From a filamentous cyanobacterium CCT1 (GTDB lineage: Bacteria; Cyanobacteriota; Cyanobacteriia; Phormidesmidales; Phormidesmidaceae): a stretch of 55,931 nt of DNA. Position numbers and translations under genes: made by a program. The notes under the pieces are model-generated. The model made no database searches. It was not told the origin of the DNA and worked only from the letters and a program-made list of their open reading frames with translations. The stretch's first letter is position 1. Each line of letters begins with the position of its first letter. The stretch lies in NCBI GenBank assembly GCA_003017855.1, contig PYER01000007.1, forward strand, positions 1 to 55,931, written 5' to 3'. Shown here in pieces: positions 43,476 to 51,118 of the stretch.

Positions 43476-44164
43476 CGACTCAAATCTCCTAATATTTTTG
43501 TCGCTGAGTTTGCTTGAAAATGGTCCTAAGACCGAGTTAATCATTAGTTCAGCCGGAGCTGCCTAACCAATCTATAGGAAGGATCTTAAAGATCAGCGTG
43601 CTCGGTTTTCTCATCTAGTTTACATTTCTTCAAGCTTGTTCAAGCTTCTACACAATCGGCTCAACACACTTGAAAGGAAGGTGGATGAGAGTGAGAAAAA
43701 GCGGCTCTGTAAGAGATCCGCAACATTCCTCGAAACCGTTGCCTGAATTGGCTTTCGCTAATTCAATTAACCCTCCAGACATGTTTATACACCGCCCGTG
43801 TGTCTTTATCTTTTACAAGTTATTAAGGAAAAGCGACCCTTGTGTCGGGGGCAAAGCGAAAGAATTCAGCCGCTCTGGGCACTCTAGCTCTTCGCAGGGC
43901 TCTTCAAGTCTTCTCAGACGGCGTAACATTACTCAACAAAAGGGCCCGCCCTGGCCGATTTACAGTGGGGGCTGCTGCCGCCTCTGCCAAAGCGTTAACC
44001 CCTCTTCTGATGGGCGATCGCGCCTTGTACAGCCGTCTATTCCAGAGATTGGCGGCATTCACCCTGGTGGCAGCGGTATGATCCATGCAGAGCAGTACGA
44101 CCAGTGCTTGCCGGGCTGAGTCGATGCATTTCTGAGAACGCTAGTAAGTAATAGAACCTGCCCC
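43476..44164 (-). promoter_or_regulatory. Divergent cpcB/cpcS control region and probable long cpcB leader
   Basis: The 689 bases between cpcB (minus) and cpcS (plus) hold no recognisable gene. Notable items are a TTCAAGCTTG/TTCAAGCTTC direct repeat at 43629-43648, just next to GTTTACATTT (43618-43627), which resembles one half of an HLR1-type RpaB site; and a 9-bp hairpin TGAATTGGC (43744-43752) with GCTAATTCA (43757-43765). Long untranslated leaders are common for cpc operons. The promoter itself is not pinpointed. Confidence 0.5.
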
Positions 44165-44752
44165 ATGGACGTAATGGACTTTTTCCGCATGAGTGCGGGC
44201 CAGTGGAATTCTCAACGCACCACCCACCACCTGCCCTTTCGCCGGGCCGAACTGGGCGGCTCAACTATTTCGGTAGAGGCCCTCGAACAGGGGCACCCCA
44301 GCGTAGTCGAAATTTGCCAACTCCACGATGTCGACCCTGCCCTGGCGGTCGGTGGAGCCTATGTGACCTGGGACGGCGCGATGGCCTGGGATAAAGACGA
44401 TGAAAACCACGCTGGCAGCACGGTGTTTGCCCTGGTGCCCGATGTCGACGACCCCAGCCGTGGGCAGCTCTTGCGCGAGCGCGGCTACGCCGAAATTGTG
44501 CCCGTGATCGGTCGCTACGAAATTGATGGCGATGGTGGGCTGCTGCTGATTACCGAATATGAAACGATGAGCTCGGTCGAGCGATTTTGGTTTGCCAACC
44601 CCAACCTGCGGCTGCGCACCAGCGTGGTGAAGCGGTTTGGCGGCTTTAGCACGGCGTCGTTTTGCGCCGAGTCGCGTTTGGCTGAGCCTGCCGCTGAAGC
44701 TGAAGACGCCAAGGAACAGGTGTTGGCCCCTGTCTCAGCCTTCGGCTGGTAA
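44165..44752 (+). CDS. cpcS: Phycobiliprotein lyase CpcS/CpeS family
   Basis: A 195-residue lipocalin-fold lyase that attaches phycocyanobilin to Cys82-type positions of beta phycocyanin and allophycocyanins. The N-terminus MDFFRMSAGQWNSQRTTHH is diagnostic (key FFRMSAGQW...RTTHHL). Later blocks are VEICQLHDVDP, VTWDGAMAWD, VPVIGRYEIDGDGGLLLITEYETMSSVERFWF (key EYETMSSVERFWF) and LRLRTSVVKRFGGFSTASFCAE. It complements CpcE/CpcF, which load CpcA. It is divergent from cpcB and followed by a stem-loop. Confidence 0.92.
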   Translation: MDVMDFFRMSAGQWNSQRTTHHLPFRRAELGGSTISVEALEQGHPSVVEICQLHDVDPALAVGGAYVTWDGAMAWDKDDENHAGSTVFALVPDVDDPSRGQLLRERGYAEIVPVIGRYEIDGDGGLLLITEYETMSSVERFWFANPNLRLRTSVVKRFGGFSTASFCAESRLAEPAAEAEDAKEQVLAPVSAFGW

Positions 44753-44793
44753 GCGCTGGGCCGATTCCTTGTCGGTAGTGTAAACAGCATCAC

Positions 44794-44835
44794 CATAGGC
44801 AAAGCCCTCCCTGATTTGGAGAGGGCTTTGCTATG
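44794..44835 (+). terminator. Stem-loop terminator candidate after cpcS
   Basis: CATAGGCAAAGCCCTC (44794-44809) pairs with GAGGGCTTTGCTATG (44821-44835): 15 base pairs with one bulged G and an 11-base loop. It begins 41 bases after the cpcS stop. There is no T-run on the plus strand. Confidence 0.6.
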
Positions 44836-45282
44836 TGCGTAGCCAACTGTAGGTTCTACAGCAAAGCCGAACTCAATCTGTAGGGGTTGCCGTGGGACGA
44901 ATGGCGTCATCCTGCTGCTGCGCTGATAACGCCATTGGGCCACCTCTACCGAATTTAGCCCGCCTGTAGGCTAGGCATCTGATTTAGGCTAGATGCCCAG
45001 GTGGGAACGCGGCTGGCATCGTCATTAAATTCTTTTTAGAGTAGAAAATAATGCTGCTTCAGCAACTTTGAAGAAACGTGACTGATTGTTACTCTCCCTG
45101 TCGAAATAAGAATGTCTGATCCCCGTTGCTCGTAGGCTAGGCCTTAGCTGTTTCTGACCCAGTTACAGTTAAAACCCAAGCATAGTTGAGGGTCTATAAA
45201 TAACTACGGAGATTGTCAATTTGGTGTGATTACTGATAGTTGATGAAAGCCATTTTATTTTGCGTATGGAGGAAAAATCGTT
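44836..45282. other. Upstream region of cpcL
   Basis: About 450 bases without a recognisable gene. AT content rises from about 45030 on, and a GGAGGA ribosome-binding site (about 45269) precedes the GTG start of cpcL. I looked for the tandem CTTTNCNATTT motif bound by CcaR upstream of cpcG2 in Synechocystis and did not see it, so regulation may differ. Confidence 0.45.
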
Positions 45283-46026
45283 GTGACTTTGCCGCTATTA
45301 ACCTATGCCCCTAGCAGTCAAAACCAGCGCGTGGAGGGCTATGAGGTGCCTGGAGACGAGCATTCTAGAATTTTTACGCTGGAGCAAAACCACGATAAAG
45401 ACGATGTTGATGCCTTAGTGACGGCGGCCTATCGACAAATTTTTCACGAGCAGCAAATGCTGAAAAGCAATCGCCAAACATTGCTGGAGTCTCAGCTGCG
45501 GGGCGGTTTGATTTCGGTCAAAGATTTTGTGCGGGGCCTCGCTACCTCTGATGCGTTTCGCACCTGGAACTATGAGGTAAACAACAACTATCGCTTCGTC
45601 GAGTTGTGCGTGCAGCGGCTGCTCGGACGCAAGGTTTACGACGACAAAGAAACCCTGGCCTGGTCAATTGTGCTGGCGACGAAGGGGGTTGAGGGGCTGG
45701 TTGATGCTCTGATGAGCAGTGAAGAGTATGTGACCAATTTTGGCGATCGCACCGTACCCTACCAGCGGCGGCGGGTGCTGCCCCAGCGATCGCAGGGCGA
45801 CCTGCCCTTTGAGCGCGTACCTCGCTACACCCGCGACCACCTGACCACGCTGGAGGCTCTGGGTTACGACTTTTCGAGCGATCGCCGCCTTGACCAGGAT
45901 GACTGGATGGCAACGCCCGACGGCGTGCGCAAAGCGGCTGGGGCCGTAACGGCGGGCTTGGCCATTTTCTTCGGCCTGATAGCGGTGGCGGTCGTGCTGT
46001 CGTGGTTCGGCTGGATCACCATTTGA
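45283..46026 (+). CDS. cpcL: Membrane-anchored phycobilisome rod linker CpcL (CpcG2-type)
   Basis: A 247-residue rod linker. The PBS linker domain (about 35-165) has DDVDALVTAAYRQIF, ISVKDFVRGLATSDAFRTWNYEVNNNYRFVEL (key FVRGLATSDAFR) and EEYVTNFGDRTVPYQRRR, the CpcG-type signature. Unlike core-binding CpcG1, the C-terminus ends in a hydrophobic helix (about 219-243, GLAIFFGLIAVAVVLSWF), the hallmark of CpcL. CpcL assembles core-less phycocyanin rods that anchor in the thylakoid and feed mainly photosystem I. The start is GTG at 45283, with GGAGGA upstream. A T-rich terminator lies 168 bases after the stop, with a MITE-like element in between. Confidence 0.92.
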   Translation: MTLPLLTYAPSSQNQRVEGYEVPGDEHSRIFTLEQNHDKDDVDALVTAAYRQIFHEQQMLKSNRQTLLESQLRGGLISVKDFVRGLATSDAFRTWNYEVNNNYRFVELCVQRLLGRKVYDDKETLAWSIVLATKGVEGLVDALMSSEEYVTNFGDRTVPYQRRRVLPQRSQGDLPFERVPRYTRDHLTTLEALGYDFSSDRRLDQDDWMATPDGVRKAAGAVTAGLAIFFGLIAVAVVLSWFGWITI

Positions 46027-46057
46027 TCGTCAAGGTGGGACCATCCCCCGGCTTGAC

Positions 46058-46165
46058 TGATACTAAATCCTGCTTGGATACCCCCAATACCTCTGGGCGA
46101 ATGCCATTCGCCCCTACAGGTTGGCCTTTTGGGAATCGGGGGTTTGTGATTCGGATTTGGTATGA
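46058..46165 (-). repeat. MITE-like element, copy 2
   Basis: A 108-bp element with terminal inverted repeats (GATACTAAATCC at the left, GGATTTGGTATGA at the right, imperfect). At the centre is a perfect palindrome, GGGCGAATG-C-CATTCGCCC (46095-46113). Outer CCCCCAAT and ATCGGGGGT blocks also pair. It encodes no protein. It is homologous to 37466-37575 in the opposite orientation and lies between cpcL and its terminator. Confidence 0.7.
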
Positions 46166-46193
46166 CACAACGTTTGCCTGCGCCTGTGACGTT

Positions 46194-46225
46194 GCCCTCC
46201 GATAGCCTCGGGGGGCTTTTTCTTT
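46194..46225 (+). terminator. Intrinsic terminator downstream of cpcL
   Basis: GCCCTCCGA (46194-46202), a 5-base loop and TCGGGGGGC (46208-46216) form a nine-pair stem with one G-U pair, followed immediately by TTTTTCTTT. This is the clearest factor-independent terminator in the window. Confidence 0.75.
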
Positions 46226-46251
46226 GGGCATGCCGTACTGCTTGGCCTGAA

Positions 46252-47436
46252 CTAGATCAGCGGTGGAACGGTAAGGCCTTTGAGAGTTTTGGCCTGATCC
46301 GTCAGATCCTTACCCTGGATCAGCACCACAAAGTTGCCCAGCCCCATGGGGTTAATCAGCTGGTGCAGCCGATCGCGCCGCTGGATGGCGAGGTTGACGC
46401 TGGTCGGGTCATTGGCTTGAATTTGGCCCAGGGCGGCGAGGCGATCGCCCAAACCCAGCGCCATTAGAAACATTCCCTGCTGGGTTGCTCCTAGGGTTTC
46501 TAGGCCACAGCGCTCCCCCTGACGTTCTAGCGCCGTGAAGTTGACGTGGGCGGTAATATCCTGATAGCCCAGGTGGGTGTAGGGGTCGTTGTGGTGGGCG
46601 TGCTGGTAGTAGCACTGCAGCGTGCCCTGGGCGCGGGCGCGGTTGTAGTAGCGGCTGGCGGGGTAGCCGTAGTCAATGGTGAGAACGTAGCCCCGGTGAA
46701 GTTTGGCCGCAACCAGCTTCATCCAGTCGAGCGCAGCCAGGTGAACTTCGGTGCGGTAGCCGGGAGCATACTGTGGGTCGGCCAGGTCAACGCCGACAAA
46801 GGCGAAGTAGTCGGCCAAACGCGGAGTGGAGGGGGTATCTACGACTTCTTGTACGGGAGAATCTGGGTCGTCGGTCAGGGTGATGTAGACCTCCTGCAGC
46901 CCTGATTCTGCGATCGCTACCTGATGCACGGGCAGGGCATCGACCAGTTCATTCGAAAACAGGCAGCCGGTAATGCTGTCGTTGGGGATGTCTTTTAAAT
47001 TTAGCCAGCTAACTTTGCCAGCCCACAGTGAAAGACGCTGCTCTTGGGCGGCTCGCAGCTGGTTAGACTTTTCGACAATTTGATAATTCAGGGCGGCAAA
47101 GCAGTCGGGGAAGTGATTTTGCAAAGTTCTCAGCACATCGGCGGCGACCAACCCCTGACCAGCGCCCATTTCTACCAGCGCAAAGGGATTGGGACGGCCC
47201 AGATGCGCCCACATCTCGGCGAACTGGGTGGCCAGCAGCTCGCCAAAGTCGTGGCCCAGGTGAGCCGAGGTAACAAAGTCGCCTTCAAACCCAAGGATGG
47301 CGTCTTTGGTGCTGTAGTAGCCCCCCTCGGGGTGGTAGAGGGCCAGGTCCATAAACTCGGCAAAGGAGATGCGGTTCTGGGGCGACTGCTGAATGCGATC
47401 GCGCAGAACCTGGTACAGCACTGGGTTGTGGGGCAT
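46252..47436 (-). CDS. MidA/NDUFAF7-like SAM-dependent methyltransferase
   Basis: A 394-residue methyltransferase of the family that includes mitochondrial NDUFAF7/MidA, which methylates an arginine of a complex I subunit during assembly. The N-terminus ISFAEFMDLALYHPEGGYYS is characteristic (key FMDLALYHPEGGYY). The SAM site is ALVEMGAGQGLVAADVL, and CLFSNELVDALPVHQV is another conserved block. HYxQHAHxxxP-like CYYQHAHHNDPYTHLGYQDIT completes the pattern (key DITAHVNFTAL). The cyanobacterial substrate, perhaps an NDH-1 subunit, is not established. It lies next to a DUF255 gene on the same strand, separated by seven bases. Confidence 0.87.
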   Translation of the reverse strand: MPHNPVLYQVLRDRIQQSPQNRISFAEFMDLALYHPEGGYYSTKDAILGFEGDFVTSAHLGHDFGELLATQFAEMWAHLGRPNPFALVEMGAGQGLVAADVLRTLQNHFPDCFAALNYQIVEKSNQLRAAQEQRLSLWAGKVSWLNLKDIPNDSITGCLFSNELVDALPVHQVAIAESGLQEVYITLTDDPDSPVQEVVDTPSTPRLADYFAFVGVDLADPQYAPGYRTEVHLAALDWMKLVAAKLHRGYVLTIDYGYPASRYYNRARAQGTLQCYYQHAHHNDPYTHLGYQDITAHVNFTALERQGERCGLETLGATQQGMFLMALGLGDRLAALGQIQANDPTSVNLAIQRRDRLHQLINPMGLGNFVVLIQGKDLTDQAKTLKGLTVPPLI

Positions 47437-47443
47437 GGGGGAA

Positions 47444-49513
47444 TTAGCTCAGCTGCTGCCTTAGTTTATCGATAGATTTGGCCACGGCCAGACATTTAGT
47501 GCCTCGACAGACCATTCCCACTGCCCTAGGCGGCAGGTTATGGGCTACAGCAAAGACCGTAGTAGGCCAATACTCGGTGATTAGTTCAGGGATGATAGCC
47601 GCTGTGGCCTGAACAACAGTGCCGTTGAGGAACCAGTTGAGACCGTCAAACAGGCTGGGGCAGGCGCGGGGAACTTGCTGCATCACAGTGCCAAAGGCCT
47701 GCAGGGCGCGTTCGGCGCGATCAAGGTAGGCCAGATCGTCGGTGAGCAGGGCGAGGCGAACCAGGTTGGCGACGGCCACGCCATTCGCTGCCGGGGTGGC
47801 GCTGTCCTGGTAGGGGCGCTCCTGGACTAGCAAATCGGCGTTGGCGGTGCTGAGGTAGCCGCCTTGGTCGTCGCTCCACAGCCGGTGGTCGAACTCTTGC
47901 TGGGTTGAGACGGCAAGCGATAGCCAATCAACTTTGGGCAAATCGGCAATCGCGTCTGGGGCCGGGGCCGTAGGGGCGTGGGCGATCGCCAGCTCGGCCT
48001 GGTGCAGGTCCAAAAATGCCTTGATCAGCAGGGCGTAGTCTTCGGCCTGAGCCAGCACCTGAGGCACATTATCGTAGCCCAGGCGGTGCAGATGGCTGCC
48101 CACCCACTGGTGCTGGCGAATGTAGTCGGCGGCAGTGGCAGCGGTCGCCAAATACTCAGGCTTCTGCAAAACCATCGCCGCTCGGGCCAGACCAGAGATC
48201 ATCAGGCTGTTCCAGGCCACAATCAGCTTGGTATCGGTGACCGGGGGAATGCGACCGGGCCAGGGCTCAGTTTTGGCGGCCTGGCTGGTGGGAGCCGGGG
48301 GAAAGGTGCTCAGCTTGGTTGCTGGAGTTCCGTAACGCAGGGTAAACAGCTTATCCAGTGCCGATTCTATAGCGAGGGAGAGGGGGTCGGAGTGCGATCG
48401 CTGCAGCACAATCTTCCCCTCAAAGTTGCCCTCGGTTGCCAGGGCAAACGCCTTTGCCAGGGCCTGAAGCTGCTCTTCTGTCAGGGTCGATTCCAAAATT
48501 GAGTAGGGCCAGACGTAGAATGCGCCCTCCTCAGGCTCGGCGTCGTGGCGGGTGACAAAGCTATCGGCATCCTGAGCGGCGTAAAAGTAGCCCTCAGGAG
48601 CGGTCATCTCGCGCTTTAGCCAGGTGTGGGTGCGCGCGATCGCCCGCTCAAAGGCAGGTTCTCGCTGCCCGCTGGCCCATAGATTGGCCAGATACTCCAC
48701 AATCATGCCGTTGTCGTAGAGCATTTTTTCGAAGTGGGGCACCGTCCAGGTGGGGTCAACGGTATAGCGGTGAAAGCCGCCGCCCACGTGGTCGAAAATG
48801 CCACCCAGGGCCATGTCCCGGCCCCGCTGCCCGCAGATATGGGCAATGTCTAGCTCCAGGTCAAGCCGCAGCCCACCCAGCACCGCTGCGGCATAGGGAA
48901 TCATCGGAAAACAGGTGCCCTGGCGGCTCGGAATGAGAATTTTAGCGTTTGTGCCCAGCCCGGCATAGAGCAAATCTGTGGATGGAATCGTCATTGCTTC
49001 AGGCAGTTGTGCCTCCTGGTGCAGGTTACTCACCACCGCCTCGGTAATCTCAGCCAAGCGAGATTTCTCGGTGTCATAGAACTGGCGCAGGGAGGTGAGC
49101 ACCTGCAAAAAGCCCGGTCGTCCGTACTTCGGCTCCGTGGGAAAGTAGGTGCCGCCGTAAAAAGGCACCCGTGTTTCGGGATGTAGCACCACGTTGAGCG
49201 GCCAGCCCCCCTGCCCAATCAACATTTGCAGCGCCTGCATATAGATGCTGTCGATGTCGGGCCGCTCTTCGCGATCGACCTTAATGGGCATAAAGTTGGC
49301 GTTCATGTAGGACGCGATCGCCTCGTCCGAAAACGCCTCCCCCTCCATCACCGTGCACCAGTGGCAGCTAGAATAGCCGATCGACAGAAAAATCGGCTTG
49401 TCGTCCTGCTTAGCCCGCTCCAACGCCTCGTCGCACCAGGGCCACCAGTCGATCGGGTTTTCGGCATGCTTGCGCAGGTACAAACTGGGCGAATCTGCCA
49501 GACGATTAGTCAT
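47444..49513 (-). CDS. DUF255/YyaL-type thioredoxin-fold protein
   Basis: A 689-residue protein of the YyaL/spermatogenesis-associated-20 family. The N-terminal thioredoxin-like domain has NPIDWWPW and the CHWC motif (Cys50-Cys53), followed by FMPIKVDREERPDID and GGWPLNVVLHPETRVPFYGGTYFP (key GGTYFP). An (alpha/alpha)6-barrel-like domain follows, with GGGFHRYTVDPTWTVPHFEKMLYDN (key PHFEKMLYDN) and FYAAQDADS. The role is unknown; a redox or sugar-related function has been suggested for the family. Length and motifs are complete. It is divergent from the endonuclease V gene. Confidence 0.9.
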   Translation of the reverse strand: MTNRLADSPSLYLRKHAENPIDWWPWCDEALERAKQDDKPIFLSIGYSSCHWCTVMEGEAFSDEAIASYMNANFMPIKVDREERPDIDSIYMQALQMLIGQGGWPLNVVLHPETRVPFYGGTYFPTEPKYGRPGFLQVLTSLRQFYDTEKSRLAEITEAVVSNLHQEAQLPEAMTIPSTDLLYAGLGTNAKILIPSRQGTCFPMIPYAAAVLGGLRLDLELDIAHICGQRGRDMALGGIFDHVGGGFHRYTVDPTWTVPHFEKMLYDNGMIVEYLANLWASGQREPAFERAIARTHTWLKREMTAPEGYFYAAQDADSFVTRHDAEPEEGAFYVWPYSILESTLTEEQLQALAKAFALATEGNFEGKIVLQRSHSDPLSLAIESALDKLFTLRYGTPATKLSTFPPAPTSQAAKTEPWPGRIPPVTDTKLIVAWNSLMISGLARAAMVLQKPEYLATAATAADYIRQHQWVGSHLHRLGYDNVPQVLAQAEDYALLIKAFLDLHQAELAIAHAPTAPAPDAIADLPKVDWLSLAVSTQQEFDHRLWSDDQGGYLSTANADLLVQERPYQDSATPAANGVAVANLVRLALLTDDLAYLDRAERALQAFGTVMQQVPRACPSLFDGLNWFLNGTVVQATAAIIPELITEYWPTTVFAVAHNLPPRAVGMVCRGTKCLAVAKSIDKLRQQLS

Positions 49514-49649
49514 AAAGGTGAGGCAGTGAAGGGCATGATCACCCTAGCATGGCAGTAGTTGGAGGGTTTACGGTCTAGGGTTTGAGATTGAGGGTAAGGG
49601 TACAAAGCGTTTACAAGCACCTATTTTAGGATCGGCAAAGCACACTACC

Positions 49650-50360
49650 ATGCAGATTCAGTTTCCAGAGCACTGGCCAACCACGCCTGCGGAGGCGATC
49701 GCTCTCCAGCAAACCCTTGCGCCCCAGGTTGTCCTCGAAGACCGCCTGCCCGACCCGATTCGCTACGTTGCTGGGGTGGATGCGGGGTTTGAGGATGAAG
49801 GCCAAACCACCCGTGCTGCTGTAGTGGTGCTGTCGTTTCCCGATCTGACTCCGGTGGACGAGGTGCTGGTGCGGCGGCCCACCACCTTTCCCTACGTGCC
49901 GGGGCTACTGTCGTTTCGCGAGGTGCCTGCGGTGCTGGCGGCGCTGGCGCAGCTGCAAACTGAGCCGGATGTGATTCTCTGCGATGGTCAGGGCATCGCG
50001 CACCCTAGGCGGTTAGGGATTGCGTCGCATTTGGGGTTGCTGTGCGATCGCCCCACGGTGGGCGTGGCCAAGTCGCGCCTAGTCGGCACCTATATCGAAG
50101 TACCGACCGATAAAGGAGCTTGGGTACCGCTGAGCGATCGGGGAGAGCGAATTGGAGCTGTCCTTCGCAATCGCGCCAACACTAAGCCGCTGTACATTTC
50201 TCCCGGCCATTACATGACGCTAGAAACTGCGATCGACCTGGTATTGCGATGCACGACCAAATATCGCCTGCCCGAAACTACCCGCTACGCCGATCGCCTG
50301 GCATCTTCTGGTACGGCGCGATCGGCGTTGGAGAATGTTCAGCAAGGTTACCTATTTTAG
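49650..50360 (+). CDS. nfi: Endonuclease V
   Basis: A 236-residue repair nuclease that cuts near deoxyinosine. Landmarks are YVAGVDAGF (catalytic Asp44), FPYVPGLLSFREVP (catalytic Glu), VILCDGQGIAHPRRLGIASHLG (key DGQGIAHPR, second Asp) and TVGVAKSRLVG. All expected metal ligands are present. It is convergent with the VapC-like gene, with 38 bases between the stops. The start at 49650 gives the usual N-terminus (QAxLAxxVVLEDRL-like). Confidence 0.92.
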   Translation: MQIQFPEHWPTTPAEAIALQQTLAPQVVLEDRLPDPIRYVAGVDAGFEDEGQTTRAAVVVLSFPDLTPVDEVLVRRPTTFPYVPGLLSFREVPAVLAALAQLQTEPDVILCDGQGIAHPRRLGIASHLGLLCDRPTVGVAKSRLVGTYIEVPTDKGAWVPLSDRGERIGAVLRNRANTKPLYISPGHYMTLETAIDLVLRCTTKYRLPETTRYADRLASSGTARSALENVQQGYLF

Positions 50361-50398
50361 ATTTGATGAGACGGTAGAAGATTCCTCGACAGCAAGAG

Positions 50399-50785
50399 TC
50401 AAGCCTGGGCAATATCTGTTTGAGAAAAATCGTTTCCTTTGAACAGTAGAGGTTCATTTCTAGATTTAGCCAGGGCGTAGGCAAAGCAATCGCCAAAGTT
50501 TAGGCCAGCCGGATGCCGACCTTTGCCATAGGTTCGCCAAGCTGTTGCAGCCAAATCAGCTTGTAGTCGATCGAATTCCACTACGGTTAGATCTGCTTCG
50601 TGGACAAATAGTTCAAACTCAGCGCGGCCTAAAGCCTGTTTGCGAGCTTCAATCACCAAGTTGCATTCCAGCCAACTGGGAGCCGAAATAAGGCGAGTTG
50701 TGGCGGCAGCAATCTTTTCGTTAAAGGTCTCCCGCTCAGGTTCGGCAAAGAGAATGGCCACGATCGCCGAGGTGTCGATCACCAT
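50399..50785 (-). CDS. vapC: VapC-type PIN-domain toxin
   Basis: A 128-residue PIN-domain ribonuclease, the toxin of a type II toxin-antitoxin module. The acidic metal ligands are Asp4 (MVIDTSAIVAILFAEPE), Glu40 (WLECNLVIE), Asp99 (NFGDCFAYALA) and Asp119 (FKGNDF). All are intact, so the toxin is probably active. It starts at the last base of the antitoxin stop (TAATG), the usual coupling for such pairs. Confidence 0.88.
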   Translation of the reverse strand: MVIDTSAIVAILFAEPERETFNEKIAAATTRLISAPSWLECNLVIEARKQALGRAEFELFVHEADLTVVEFDRLQADLAATAWRTYGKGRHPAGLNFGDCFAYALAKSRNEPLLFKGNDFSQTDIAQA

Positions 50786-51042
50786 TAGCTTGGTAGCCCG
50801 TGCTTGTCGTAGCCCAAAATTTCGTCTGCACTGCGGTTGTCATAATCGGGTAGGGCCGCACAGCGCAAGGCAATTTCGTTTAGGCGATCGACTAAGGGGA
50901 GCGGCTGCGGGTCGGGTTTGCTGGTCTTAAGTTTAGCCAAAGCCTGTTGAAGCGCCATTTTGACGGCATCTGTTAGACTTTGGCCGGTCAGTTCTGCCAG
51001 CTCTTGCGCCATACGATGAGCTTGGGGATCTTGAATGTTCAT
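50785..51042 (-). CDS. vapB: VapB-type antitoxin
   Basis: An 85-residue antitoxin. The N-terminal MNIQDPQAHRMAQELAELTG is the ribbon-helix-helix/Rv0623-like DNA-binding part (key DPQAHRMAQELAELTGQSLT). The C-terminal half (VDRLNEIALRCAALPDYDNR and ADEILGYDKHGLP) wraps the toxin; DEILGYD-HGLP is typical of VapB partners. ATG 51042 was preferred to a GTG two codons upstream. The protein normally represses its own promoter, which should lie in the 70 bases upstream. Confidence 0.86.
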   Translation of the reverse strand: MNIQDPQAHRMAQELAELTGQSLTDAVKMALQQALAKLKTSKPDPQPLPLVDRLNEIALRCAALPDYDNRSADEILGYDKHGLPS

Positions 51043-51118
51043 ATTCACTGAAAGCCCCGATGAATCGATAGCGCCATTTTACTCCTCTCAATAGCGCGGC
51101 ATCCATAGGGCCAGGTCG

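Noticed and set aside
43670-44119. 149-codon plus-strand open frame (and a 79-codon one at 43842-44081) between cpcB and cpcS
   Set aside because: No recognisable domain, poor coding character and a location in the cpc promoter/leader region; treated as non-coding.
44836-45282. CcaR-type repeat (CTTTNCNATTT) upstream of cpcL
   Set aside because: Looked for and not found on either strand by eye.
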